From the NCBI GenBank assembly GCA_021234155.1, contig JAJEKV010000010.1, positions 15,258,275 through 15,322,274 of the forward strand: a DNA stretch of 64,000 nucleotides, written 5' to 3'. Position 1 is the stretch's first letter; each line of letters starts with the position of its first letter. Below the pieces are notes generated by a model. It made no database searches. It was not told the origin of the DNA and worked only from the letters and a program-made list of their open reading frames with translations. Positions 37,119-49,125 of this stretch are shown in pieces. Made by a program: the position numbers and the translations under genes. The DNA comes from Isoetes taiwanensis. Taxonomy: Eukaryota; Streptophyta; Lycopodiopsida; Isoetales; Isoetaceae.

Positions 37119-39134
37119 GGGTGAAAATATCTTTACCCTGGTTTTGGTTGATTCCATCGCGGTGAATACTTTCCCGCGGAATCACAGACCCTCCGACAAC
37201 GGGACCCGTTCCGGAGGCCCCGTTTTCCGTACCTGACACCCGTCAGGCGTACCTTCTGATGGATCCCAGCCATCCGTCTGTAGGGTCCATCCTGGCCGTC
37301 CGTTTTATACCTTCCGGCAGAATCACATCCGTAAAATACCGCCGGATAGAATCACTGCCCTTTTATTCTACGAGATAGAATCACCATTTGGAATATCCCA
37401 AAAAAATTCAAATTTTTTACGTCCTTTTTTTCTTGGAGGTTTTTCAGCCAGTGCCCTGCCGGCTATGGCGGCTTGCTCCGGCGATCTTCCTTCTTTCTTC
37501 TTATCGTTTTATTTTCTTCTACAGATCCGGAATGGTGGCTATGGCGGAAAACATTTCGTGCTTCATTTTTAAGAGCTATTTCGTGCTTCATTTTTTAAGC
37601 TTTTGGGTATGGCGGCAGTAACACCTAAGCAGCTTCTGTTGGTTTTCTTTTGATAGCTATGGAGGACCGTTTCTCTGAATCTGCAACTAAGACGAACAAG
37701 AGGAGAGGAAGACAAGGCGCCCACAAGCCCGGAATTGATTTTAGTGGCTGGCTCTGCTTCTGTAAATGGCTATAGCGGTGGGACATGTCCGGATCTCCCA
37801 CAGCAGTGCTTGTTAGCAGATTAGGGTTTGGATCATTGGTAGGAACCATGTAAATCCTTCGCTGCAGGCTATATGGACGTTTGATTCCTCCGGGAAAACC
37901 GCGACGGCTCAGAATCATATCCGGCATGGGTGGGCCAAAACGGCATCCATGCGTATCATCCGATGAAGAAATTCACCTTTCGCTAGCTTCGCAACTTTGT
38001 TTCGAGCTTTGGCGGGACGAAACCCAACAGAAATTTTGGGCGATCCCTTCAAAACGGATGGGGCTCCATGCAGCTCCCAATTGATCTCGCCAAGGCGAGG
38101 TTTTGAAAAAGCCAAAGCGGCAAGAACGTAAATACACAAAACGGTGGATTTGCACATCAACGAAGGAGCAAGAGCTCGAAAATGGTACCGTGCCCAAAGA
38201 TCACGACCCTTGTCTGTGTTATTGAAAACTTTGATGAAACCGCCATCTCATAGCGGATTCGAGATAAAGGACAACATCCTTTTGCTCTGTTCAATGGGAC
38301 ATGATACAAGCTGCAGTACCCTTACCATATGATCATCAAATTTCTCGCTCAGAATCCATGCTGCAAGATATGATGTTATGATGTTTGCTGTTTTACAAAG
38401 GCTCCCGTTCTGTTCTTCTCAAAGGGCAGGCCATGCATGAAAAGGATTGCCTATATTGGCAAGGGGTTCAAATCCCCAACCAGAAAAATTATGGGCAGCT
38501 GAGAGCATGGACATGCTCAAACAAAATGGAGTAGCCCAAGCTTGTTTTTTTTTTCCATCATTGGTTTATCATTCATGATCTTCAAGTAATGTAGGCTTCG
38601 CTTAAACCATCCTCAACCATTTTTTATGGAATCCGGCATAAACTTATGTCTGAATTTGAATCATCTGCCAATTTTTCCTCCCTGTATGCAGTTATTACAG
38701 ATTCAAAGGTCTCCAGGTGATTCCTTCCCAAAGAATAGTATGCGGTGATTCTACGGGGGAGAATATTATCGCAGTGATTCCACGGGGGAGAATATTTACG
38801 CGGTGATTCCACGGGGAAGAATATTATCGTACGCGGTGATTCCACGGGGGAGAATATTACGGTATGTGGTGATTCCACCCCGCAGGATCAATTCCATGTG
38901 ATTCCATCGCGTAGAATAAAAGGTTGGTGATTCCATCCAAATGGGTATTTCTCAGTAGACGCGGATTTCTAGGAAGGTATAAAATGGAGCCCCCGTCAGT
39001 ACCGGATAGCAAGGGCAAAGTACCGGATAAGCGGGGCAAGAGGGTACGGATAACGGGGCAGGAGGGTTAGTGATTCCGCGGGAGAGTATCACCGCGATGG
39101 AATCACCAAAACCAGGGTAACAATATTTTCACCC
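37119..39134. mobile_element. 2-kb non-autonomous element with long inverted ends and TGATTCC arrays
   Basis: The left end GGGTGAAAATAT..TTACCCTGGTTTTGG, followed by GATTCCATCGCGGTGA and CCCGCGGAATCAC, reappears inverted at the right end (39065-39134). Beyond the first about 75 bases the two ends remain loosely similar for up to about 300 bases, sharing TTTTATACCTTCC, CTTTTATTCTACG and GATGGAATCACC. ATAAAGAC stands immediately left of the element (37111-37118) and again three bases beyond the right CCC (39138-39145), a plausible 8-bp target duplication. No transposase is encoded. The interior (about 37400-38680) may be captured DNA, but I recognise no gene in it. Confidence 0.75.
38716..38935. 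repeat. ~30-bp array built on GTGATTCCACGGGGGAGAAT
   Basis: GTGATTCC followed by ACGGGGGAGAATATT and a short CG-containing spacer recurs six to seven times with a spacing of about 29-31 bases. Inverted, looser versions (GAATCAC) are spaced through 37186-37385 at the other end. This is the subterminal array of the 2-kb element. Confidence 0.85.
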
Positions 39135-39321
39135 AAGATAAAGACTTCCGTTATTTTTTATAAAAATTACGGCTTGAGGTTAAACGCTAGTTTTGCCATG
39201 CGGAGGAATTACGCAACTATGGCGTTAAAAGTTAAAAGTTTCTTACTTTGAGCTGAGGCATTTGAGTATGGCGGCTCCTGCTGCTCGGCTATGGTGAACG
39301 TCCTTCCAGTGTAACCCATTA

Positions 39322-39478
39322 AACCCAAGATCATTAACTACTCCAGAATTCATTAAACACAATGCCATGGTTGGGTCTGCATTTCATCCTGCGGGCTATC
39401 TTGGTGATGCCATGTGGCAACGCGAATATCCTGGAAAACTATTTGGATCACAAACTTTTTGGCTACCTCTTGATCCGG
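39322..39478 (+). pseudogene. candidate orphan exon, unrecognised protein
   Basis: An open frame of about 52 codons reads TPEFIKHNAMVGSAFHPAGY and then LGDAMWQREYPGKLFGSQTF, finishing WLPLDP at a GGTAAGGA donor-like site. The residue mix (Trp, Pro, Gly, Tyr) looks like real protein and contrasts with the noise around it. I cannot name the family. There is no partner exon nearby and the downstream DNA is repetitive, so it may be a gene fragment carried or left by transposition. It lies about 190 bases right of the 2-kb inverted-end element. Confidence 0.35.
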
Positions 39479-39499
39479 TAAGGAAACACAAAAATTTGT

Positions 39500-41125
39500 G
39501 TGTTCTGTTCTTGTTACGGGATGCTAGCTTGATTTTCGGCAACTGAAGAAACGCCATAGCCTGATTTCAGCACCTGAAAAAAATGCCATAGCCTGATTTA
39601 GGAAGTTAAACTTGATTTAGGATTCGGAAATGCCATAGCCTAATTAAGAAAGGCGATACTTTGTGGATCGATTAGATTTAGACCTATTTTAAAGTAAGAA
39701 AAGCTCTGAAACTCTTTAAATTGGTTGCAAATCTATTTAGAACTGGATTGATTCAAAAAACGCCATGGCATTGGGCTCAAAATGCCTCCCCAACCATGAT
39801 CTAGGGAACCCACGGGTAGGAGAGGGTTTCCGGTGGGAAACCGGCAGGCGGCGCTTAGCTTGCAGGGGCGATTGAAGCAGATTCAAGCTGTTTTCTTTGA
39901 AGATTCTTGCGATTTGAGCAAGCAAATGAAGTTTGGAAGCATGTATGAGGGTTCTTCTCCAGCTTACAGGAGTTCTGCCCCTGTTTCTTGTTTTCTTACA
40001 GGAGTTCTACCCCTGTTTCTTGTTTTTTTTTCTCTGTTTCTTCTAAATAGAAGCGGACAAGGGTTCGTTCTAAGCTGACCCGGCATAAAAAAACGCCTAA
40101 ATCCACCTCCAAGAGTTATTCATTCTGGTGGCCCAATAGCTAGCAAAGATCCAGGCGGCGGTCCTGGGAAAATAGGAGATTCTGGCAGAGCAGAAAAGGA
40201 AAACAAAGCAAAACAATTCGCCTGGTGAATCATGCAGCTGAACAGCAAATAAAAAAATGGCAGAAGGAGCTACGGCTTCGAACTTGCTGCTCTGTGCACT
40301 TCTTATTTGGACCTAGAAGCTGCCATAGCCAGATCTTCAAGAAGCCATAGCTCGAAGACTCGATACCGGAGCTTGAAGACGCCATAGCTGCATCGAAGCA
40401 AGAAAGAACCGAGGTTGTAGAAAAGGAAAATTACTTCTTGGCAGTGTTATGGCGGCGCCGCTTAAGCTTCTTAGAACTAGGTTACTGAAAAGGAACGACT
40501 CGTATAATTACCAGGAATTCCCCCCTACCCGTGGTTTACGTAAGGGTAAAATAACTACTCCATGATTCACCAGTTTGTAGCTCTCGTCTAATGCCAGTCG
40601 CTGCCAAATCGGGAATCATGTGTCAATTGTGTTACCCTTATACAAGGCCACAAACGTTAAATTTAGAAGTTAGTTATTGTTGAACTATTGACAACCAAAT
40701 TTGTTACTGTGGTAAAAATTGCTTTCCAAATCAAGTAAATAACATTAGGGCGACATTCCCATGTACTGGACTTTGAAATATGTGCCATATGTCAAAGGTG
40801 TCAAATATGTCTATTCTATTCTATTCTCAAAAATCCTCCGCCATTTTTGAAAAATTCAAAGTCAACTTTGGCATTACTACCGTGTTAAAGGTAAGGTGCA
40901 TGGTACGTTTGAAGTTAGGCGACAACATAGAAATGTAGCCTAAGGGTGGCCCTCCATCTCCCTATATGAATGAGATACATATGAGTGAGAGGAAGAGCGG
41001 CATAAGAGAGGGGAAACAACTGATCAAACCAATCCTTTGGGCACCTTGCATACGTATTGACGCATATGAACTATTGGGACAACTGACCAAAGTCAATGGC
41101 ATGGAGAGCAACACATAATAAGACA
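39500..41125. other. no gene; cluster of CGCCATAGC motifs and a 32-bp duplication
   Basis: CGCCATAGC or GCCATAGC occurs at about 39552, 39590, 39632, 40323, 40346 and 40382. CTTACAGGAGTTCTRCCCCT followed by GTTTCTTGTTTT is duplicated with period 32 at 39963-40026. The 81-codon frame at 39833-40078 is the translation of this and is not credible as a gene. Confidence 0.55.
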
Positions 41126-41135
41126 TACAAGAAAT

Positions 41136-41157
41136 TTATCGCGGCGGCCAAGGCCGC
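41136..41157. repeat. GC-only hairpin CGCGGCGGCC-AA-GGCCGCCGCG
   Basis: Ten-base perfect arms flank a central AA, embedded in AT-rich DNA close to the outer end of the left inverted-repeat copy. A related version with a mutated right arm occurs at about 58134-58153. Confidence 0.9.
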
Positions 41158-42129
41158 CGCGAACATTTCTCTTTTTCAAAATTATGCAGTTGGACCCCAA
41201 TTATCTCTTCTGCAATGGCCAAGTGATGCTGCCGCCGCGATAAATTTCTCTTTTTCAAAACTATGCAGTTGGACCACAGTTAACGTCCAACATTCTCTTC
41301 TGCAATGGCCAAGTGATTCTAGATTGATGTGAAGCAACTTCGTAAGATCTTACATTCTAACTCTAATTTAGAAATTACAAAGTACAATATTTAGCTTAGC
41401 CTTTTAAAAAGTTGGTCAATACTTTTTGTTATTGAAGATTCATCTGTTCACAGACATCAAACATCAAGTAGAATTATCAATTTACAGAACTGAAGATGCC
41501 TCATCATCACTAGAATGATATTTTTGAATAATATAAATTACTTAAATAAATCCAAAATAGAATAGAAGGAACTCCAATACAAAGATCTCTCGACACAAAG
41601 GTCGGGTGAGTTACCAAAGGCTCATCCACCATCCATAAAAATCATCTAGATTTAGATCAATAATGTAGTCTTTTTTCATCCGTGCCATCTCGCGCAAAAT
41701 CAAAATATAATTGCAAATCAACTCAAACGTTCGCTACAATTTCACACAACGATAGAATCCACATACGCATTACGCCAAGATTAAGGATGAAAGAAAAATG
41801 CTAGTTTCATATTAAACAATCCAAGCTTTAGCAATGTAACAAAATGGGAGAATATCTACCTTGCATGCAATTAGTGAAGCGTAAGAGAAGCCACAATAGC
41901 TCTTCAAGTGCTCTCAATGCGTCGAGACAATAAGAAGGCCTTCTATTTATAAGATGGAGTTTTGTTGGATGATCGACGCACATGACTAATCTAGGGCTAT
42001 ATTTATGCCAAGTGCCTATATCACAACTCGCATGTAATCATTAATATCATTCGATATATACTTCATATCCATAATTATCCTAAAATGGATATCATTAAGA
42101 TTCTATATATATTGGGATTGATATCTTCT

Positions 42130-42490
42130 AACAAATTTGCCAATGGCCGCAATAAATGCAAAGTGCACAAATGTCGCGGCTTTTGATAATTCGCAATAAA
42201 TGCAAAGCGTATTAATGGCGCTATAAATGCAAAGCATATTAATGGTCATAATAAATGCAAAGGGTATTAATTGCCGCAATAAATGCAAAGTGCACACATG
42301 TCGTGCTTTGATAATTCGCAATAAATGCAAAGCGTATTAATGGCCGCAATAAATGCAAAGCGTATTAATGGCCACAATAAATGCAAAGTGCACACATGTC
42401 AATTCGTAATAAATTCAAATCGTATTAATAGCCACAATAAATGCAAAGTGTATTAATGGCCGCAATAAATGCAAAGTGCACAAATCTGCC
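42130..42490. repeat. ~28-bp minisatellite (GCAATAAATGCAAAG...)
   Basis: About ten units of GCAATAAATGCAAAGCGTAT followed by TAATGGCC, with some units replaced by a GTGCACACATGTCG variant. The same unit in reverse complement makes up the inner end of the other inverted-repeat copy (about 55080-55500). Confidence 0.9.
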
Positions 42491-42754
42491 ATAAATGCGA
42501 TGAATGCAACGTGTCATTCTATAATAATCCTCATATCTTAATAACATTGCCTTTGCTTACATTTTTGAGTTTTATTGCATATGCAACCATAGATCCTACA
42601 AATATTTGTTCAATATCTTAATAACATCGTACATCGTTTTGAATAACCAATTCAAGCCACCATTTGTTTGTGTCAAATAAAAACACATGCACATATCCTA
42701 GAGCTTATGATTCCTTGTCATAATGCAACAAAGATTAAAATAAAGTGTCGAGCA

Positions 42755-42806
42755 TATCACACCATGGCTCCTAGGACACATATCACACCATGGCTCCTAG
42801 GACACA
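42755..42806. repeat. perfect 26-bp tandem duplication
   Basis: TATCACACCATGGCTCCTAG followed by GACACA occurs twice without a gap and without mismatch, so the duplication is recent. Confidence 0.95.
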
Positions 42807-43226
42807 TGCACATATTTGAATCAACATAGTCAGCTATTCTCATTAGTTTATTGCTCGCACTTATACCGCTCTTATTTTTGTTAGATGGCTACGGCCAAAG
42901 GGTTTCATTAGGCTTCACATTTCTCTAAAGAAAGCATCATTTTTCCACCAAACAATTAACAAGAAAATAGTTGTCACAGCAATACTGAAACTCAGTTTTG
43001 ATAAACATGTGGCATGCAAATAATTTTCAAACATTTTGCATCATTGCAAAGACGATCCGAAGGGTTGCTTCCCTCTCCTAAACCCCGATCAAGTAGATCC
43101 TCTTTTGGTGAACATTATCGCATTGCCTTCCTACAGTTCTCCGTGTCTAGAGCTTTATCACTAAATTGCAGAACAAATTTCCAATTAAATAACATCTATG
43201 AGATGATTATACTCCATGAATAATTT

Positions 43227-43278
43227 GAGTTATCCAAGTGTTGTCAAATTCAGAGTTATCCAAGTGTTGTCAAATTTA
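43227..43278. repeat. 26-bp tandem duplication
   Basis: GAGTTATCCAAGTGTTGTCA followed by AATT.A occurs twice in direct abutment, with one difference. Confidence 0.95.
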
Positions 43279-46200
43279 TTATCACCTATGCATGCAGTAG
43301 ATAAAATGAAGTAAACATGCTCAAGATCAACAAACAAAACGACAATCATCTTCGACATTGCCTCATCAAGCCAAGGAGATGAGTTCACCACGGACCAGTG
43401 TAATGCCAATGTTAAGAAACCTTGGCAAGCCTCTTCTGATGCACACTCTTGAATTTGTGGATTGGCATGCATAAAATAGCTACAGAGAAAACATGTAGCA
43501 TTGAGGTTTCCAAATTTGCGTACATGTATCTCGAATCATGACAGCTAAGGCTATGGATCACTTTCAACAAGAATTTCCAGCTGTTCGTCATTTCTCTGAA
43601 TAGCAACAAAAATTCAGTCATCTTATCCAAATTGTTTATGGTACCCATGATCACTAAAAGTGGGAAACGTAAGCCCGGCCCAATGTGAGACACCGCAGAG
43701 GGACGTAACCAACAGATAGCATCGGTCCAAGAACCCCGCAAATAACATGCAAATTGCCCATTAAAAGAGACGTAAAGCCAATTCAAATGTAGCTTTCTTT
43801 TAGAGCAACTTCACTTCGACGGGAAGCCCCTATACAACTTCACTTAATCGACGCTTCCCCAGATGAAATTGACCAAATAGTTCCAACAACCAAAAAGAGT
43901 TTACTAAACGGGAAGTTCATACATAAACTCAACATACTTTGACTCCAAATGAACCTATCAATCTTCATTAGGTTGTTGTCCCCCGCCAACTTGGTTTGAT
44001 AAATAAATATCTAAATAAACTTGCTACATCATAATTCCAGACTATGTGTGAGCTTTGCCTTTAAAGGCATGTTCATTTATGTGTTCAATAGCATTGTAAC
44101 CACAGATTGAAAGGCTAAATTGCTTTAGCTCTCACTTTGCTTTTCTTTTTAACAAAACCAGTGGAACAACAACTTCGACCATTAACCAACTTGAGCCCCG
44201 TGGATGCGATATTATTACCCTAGTATAGAGAAGATGCGCCATAAAACATGCAAATCTCTAAAGTGGATCCGGTGAAGGATAACCCGTTTGGCAAAAGCGT
44301 AGAATCGTAGAGATACCTCAACTTGGGTTTAACATTTATTCTAAAAAATTCCAGAGCATGGAAGCATCTAAAAGCCCAGCATAAATCTAAATGGCGAAGA
44401 AATCACTAAAGTGACTCAGGGCGAAGTGCAGGCAAAGTAAGAAAAACTATTGTCAAGAAAAAAAATACAGGAAAACCACCTTGCATTCAAGCAAACATTG
44501 GAACAGACCTACAAAGGCCAATCGAACACACAGCTGGACATGGTCCTTAACCTTTTATGATGGACAACACAATTTAGGTGGTTACAATATTTAGATTTGT
44601 GGAAATAACATTTAGCATACAGAAAACAAATCTACCATTATGGCAAAAGATCGATCGCTAGAATTTGATGCGTAAGGTCACAAAATCTTTATTGAACTAT
44701 AACTTGAGGCCATTGGCAATCACATGCACTTTATACTACTTGAAATCGACCCTTTGTAGAATACAATTTTTTAGTCTCGAGCAACAAACTTCGTCTTGTT
44801 CACCGCCAAACCATTCCACTGTGCGAATCCTTCATGGCTCCTGCCAACGATGCACGAATACGTGTAAAAGAAAACAAATGCTTCATGTGCAACCTACCAG
44901 CATAATATGATATAACAAATTGACATCCAAATAATCTTCAACATCCCTAAACAATGGGAAGAACAGAGGAATCGATACATTTTCCTATTCCAACCTGACG
45001 CCTGAATGTGGGCAGAATAATCCATAGCACAGAATCTCTTGCGCCCCAAGAGGAAATCCAATTCCGTTCTTCATTGTAGATCGACATGGCTCTGGATAGT
45101 AAATTTTAACCTAGCGAGCTAGCGGCAAGCCAACAATACCTAGCTCCATGATGCGGTCCTGTGGGAATAGACGGAAGGAAGGAATAAGAACAAAAAAAAA
45201 AACCTGACATTGCCATAAATGCACCATGCCCCCCATAAATGCCATGAAATCTGCTATAAATGCTACGCAGTCAACGTGTCATGCGATCATAATTTTGAAG
45301 GAACAAATTCCGTGCGAACAGAAATAGGATACTGAATTACATAGGAAGGATTACATTAAAGTGGGGCACATTCCAACAATTAAGACTCACGCAGTAAAGT
45401 GAAGCTCATGCAGAAATAAGTAAGTTTTGCATTGAATCACTTTAGATTTTCACATCATAGAACAAGAATCGGTCCATAATATTTTCTCACAATATCTACA
45501 AATAAACAATTGAGAAAGTTCACAAAATTTACTATGCTCATCTCTCATGAAATGCTATGGCATGGGGGTTGCCCATAGCTTTAACCATGGGTGGAGTGAA
45601 AATGGAGGAGCAGAGGAACAGAGAGTTGGAAGAAAGGGGGAAGGGGCAGAAGTTGTATGGCGGCATGTCACATGGGACCACATTCCGGTGTGGACCAGTG
45701 GGGCCCCGCGACCAGTGGCAGCTGGGAGCCGGTCACCGGTCCCACCGGATTGTGGTCACAATTGTGCTTTAATGTTCTTAAATTTTACAAACTGCACTCC
45801 ATCAGAGACTTAAAGAAACCCATTCTAGTCTTCATGTATCTCAAAGACCGTTTGGGAAGCTGAAACTATCATTTATCATACTTCTTTGGACACTTCTTAT
45901 ACCACATAACATTTGAATTTCTACGCCAGGCATTTAACAAGATGAGTATGGCTGCAAATGGTGTGCATGGAAGTAGTTGTTAATGCCATTGTAAAGTCTG
46001 CCAGGCCGCCAAAGTTGTTTTTTCTACACCGAGATTTTTATAAGCTTTGCGTGTGCGAAACGATGGGCATAATAGATTGTGCTCTATGTGGAACTAATAA
46101 AATTCTTACGCGTCCAAGGGAAGTGGTTGCTAGAAGTAAAACACTAGTTTCTTGGAAATGTTATGGCAAAGTTGAGGCCATGGAATAAATTACTACTCCT

Positions 46201-46959
46201 ATATTTTGATGTAACCAAAATAGGTTTGGCTAAACTACCTTCAAATTGGAAATAGAACTTTCTGAGGCTTGGCTAAACTAGATGATTTTTCTCCGTCATG
46301 GTTTCTTGCCATTGCACTATGCTGATTTTTAAAAATCCAAGCCTTTGGATAAATACATAATGGGATTCAACATAATGTAACATTTTTTACCGAATTATAA
46401 TCATTGCTATAACTTCCTAGATATAAGGAAGCAACAAAAACATAAATTACTACATAAACATGTTAAAAACTCAACAAAAAGGGCACATTGTTCCTTCTAG
46501 ATGTGATCTCTCTAGTGCTTCAACTTCATACCTAGAATAAGACAAAATTAATACAAAAAGAAAAACTGAGCCCTACTTGGTAATTTCTTAAAGTTCATAT
46601 ATTCCTTGGTGTCGGTTTTTAGGCTAATCCATCCATTTTTTCAAGCCCATTCTTTCTTAGGTTTAGCTAGTCGATGTCCTAGTGGAGCTTTCTAGAGGTG
46701 GAGGTCTGGCTAATCAACATAGAATCTTACTTGGTTGGCAAACAAATTGGGCTAAAATTTTCTTATTTTTCGCATTTTTATCCATTTACTTTAGCCATTT
46801 TTCTTGGCAAAAATGCTGCAAAATAGCTATTTTGCTAACCTTAGCCGTTATTTTATTCTATGGTTGAGGCCAATATTAAGGTAGCACTTGAACAATTAGT
46901 TGATGATGAGGGAAACAATATGTAATAGTCAAACAAAATGTTGAAACAGGAAAACGAAA

Positions 46960-47318
46960 AACATAAGAGATAGCATCTCTGAAGGAATGTATGCATCAGT
47001 ATATTCAACATAATTTCAAGTATAGCTGGCAGACTAACCAATATAGAGAATGTCTTCAAGATTTTCCAAAGGATGCCATGGTATCTATGGTGGATTTTGT
47101 AGAGGGGCAAAAATTATCAAGGAGGTCCATTTCGACCTCTAATTTCATGAGAATCATGACACTTTCTTTGTGCAATGCTGCTATCAACATTACTTTAGTT
47201 GGCATGTTGAAAGCAATAAATAAGCACTTTCTTTGTTCAGATGGTTGTGTAGGGCAATTGAAATCATTAAGGAATTTCAATTTCTTGTGCAGAATTCTAG
47301 ATGAATTGGGAATATAAA
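46960..47318 (+). pseudogene. possible DDE-transposase-like fragment
   Basis: A 108-codon frame contains MHQYIQHNFKYSWQTNQYRE followed by CLQDFPKDAMVSMVDFVEGQ. The pattern W..QQ.. with a basic and hydrophobic run leading into a (V/M)VDF(A/V)E motif recalls a class of eukaryotic transposase-derived proteins in which that Asp is catalytic. Later residues (NAAINITLVGMLKA) do not extend the similarity clearly, and no further DDE residues can be placed. It might equally be an unrelated decayed gene. No inverted ends were found around it. Confidence 0.3.
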
Positions 47319-47401
47319 TAGATAATCTTGTCTTTGATTTCATCTGACTCTCAAGCGTCTTCATTTACCTACTCTAGAAAGATCATGGATAACACAATGT
47401 A

Positions 47402-48060
47402 TATGGGAATGGAAGTTGGGACTCCATTCCTGGTTTTGCAGGTGGGGTCCCGTGGCCGGCGTTAGCTGGGAGCGGGTCAACTGCAAAATTGGGAATGGAG
47501 GACCAACCTCCATTCCCCTACAAAATAGAAATGGGAGAACTTAGAAGATCTACCTGCGAAATAGGAAAGCAAATAGGGAAGGTCTGTCTGCGAAATAGAA
47601 ATAGAAGATCTATGAAATAGGGAAGCTCTGACTGCGAAATCTTTGGAACTCTACCTGCAAAAATAAAGAGATCTTTGAAGCTTTGCCTGTGAGGAATACA
47701 AGGCTCTCTGAAAGGCTAAGAACTGAGCTGAGAAGTTCAGAACAGACTTGCAGAGAAGAAATCTAGTGAAGATCTTTGAAGCTCCTTTAATGCGTCGAAG
47801 ATCTTTGAAGCCAAAAATCGAGTTGAGAAGCCAAGAACTCGATGAGAAGCTGGATGAAATGCGGCAGCTGTGGCTGTAACCCTACCTGAGAAGCCAAGAA
47901 CTCGATGAGAAGCTGAACGAAATGCGGCGGCTGTGGCTGTAACCCTAACGAAAACCCTAAACAAAAACCTGGGCCGCCGGTCATGTGAAATGGATGAACC
48001 CTACTTCCATTCCGGGTTGTAGGGACCTACCACGTGGCGCAATAAGGTTGCACTCCAGGA
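47402..48060. mobile_element. GGAATGGAAGT-ended repeat with internal 63-bp duplication
   Basis: GGAATGGAAGTTGGG near 47410 reappears inverted near 48010 (CCTACTTCCATTCC), giving possible short terminal inverted repeats of an element of about 600 bases. Inside, GAGAAGCCAAGAACTCGATG is repeated with period 63 (47825 and 47888), together with GCTGTGGCTGTAACCCTA. No convincing gene. The minus-strand frames at 47737-47984 simply translate the duplication. Confidence 0.4.
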
Positions 48061-48346
48061 CAAACCAGCGACCCTATTTCTATTGTGTATGTGGATGAAT
48101 TTGGAGAGCATCTAGCTTTTAGACATATGTTAAAACAGCTCGTTAACCATGTCTAGTCTGCAAGATACTTAATTCATTAGATGCCACATAGGGCTAACAT
48201 GAACAATTGAAATAAGTATCCAGCAAATCAAGATGGGAGCCAGATTGAAACAAAAACAAAAAAGGCTAGGTACAAGAAGGGCACATTTTCTGCTAGCAGA
48301 TTGTGCTCTGAGTTGTGAAGCTCTGTATCATTATTTGCAAAGAAAA

Positions 48347-48425
48347 ATTTGTCTGAAGGTCAGCATTGCAAGTTCTACATGCAAAAAAAGATTTGTCTGA
48401 AAGTCAGCATTGCAAGTTCTACAGG
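48347..48425. repeat. 44-bp direct duplication
   Basis: ATTTGTCTGAAGGTCAGCAT followed by TGCAAGTTCTACA occurs at 48347 and again at 48391, with one difference. Confidence 0.85.
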
Positions 48426-49125
48426 GAGTCCCAAGAAATTACCAAATGTGCTCCTAATCTGTTCTTGACATACCTCAGTTTCCAATTCCTCATTGATGGC
48501 TTGCAGGACTCATTATGCCCTCATTGCCACATAAAGACATCATAATCCATGCCCATATTCTAAAACTAACGGGTCGCAGGATCGTTTACTTTTATATTCC
48601 AAGGGAAAAAAATTACCTCCCTATTGAAGCGTTAGAGGATAGAAACATTAAAGTTAGCAAGATCAGTTAACAAGTATGTTATCCGCCCATTTTGCATTGT
48701 ATTTATCCAGCAGCTGCAACTGTCTTTTCAGCAGCATGAGTAGATTAGCAACTTTCAAGTTATCTATGAAAAACAACCTTTCATTCCTTATCTCTCCTCA
48801 ACTTTGCAGCTAGAATAGCCCCGTTCTTGACATTCAAACCTTGCATGGCAAACTCCATCAGGAAGCTTTTCCACCCTTGAAGCTGTAACCATGTGAGCTA
48901 TAATCCCATTGGCTTTTGCTTTGCTGTTTTCTGCTGACTTCTTCTCGCCATGATGCCTAACAATTTTTAGATCTGAACTGTACTCTTTTGTTAAATTTGA
49001 TTGTTTGCCCCATTCAAATTCTTAGCTTTTGCATTCTGTGCACAAAACAATTAGGATAAACCCTCTAGGCATACCAATAGCCAGCCACACCATCAAGATG
49101 AGAACATTATCCCAGCTTCCAAAAA

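Larger units (their letters stand above)
41126..42530 (-). mobile_element. inverted-repeat element, left copy
   Basis: Read on the minus strand this matches 55060-55985 (+) over most of its length, with very high identity in the non-repetitive parts, for example CTTATAAATAGAAGGCCTTC and GTGCCTATATCACAACTCG (+ strand sense here). The outer end is ACAAGAAATTTATCGCGG, CACTA-terminus-like. The copy holds about 450 extra bases (41381-41829) absent from the other one, an internal duplication of about 95 bases (41157-41325), and the minisatellite at 42130-42490. A TATA box (CTTATAAATAG on the minus strand) lies at about 41948-41960. Confidence 0.85.
42531..46840. other. intergenic, no gene recognised
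   Basis: AT-rich DNA with short accidental frames. Two perfect or near-perfect 26-bp tandem duplications lie here (listed separately). A GC-rich patch at 45640-45770 (GGGGCCCCGCGACC, GGTCACCGGTCCCACCGG) resembles parts of 47440-47470 and 60955-60985 and may be a shared repeat end. The frame at 45958-46188 is Cys-containing but not recognised. Confidence 0.45.

Noticed and set aside
38395-38490. GGGTTCAAATCCCC as a tRNA or SINE box B
   Set aside because: The T-arm-like word is present, but no box A lies at a suitable distance and no cloverleaf can be formed.
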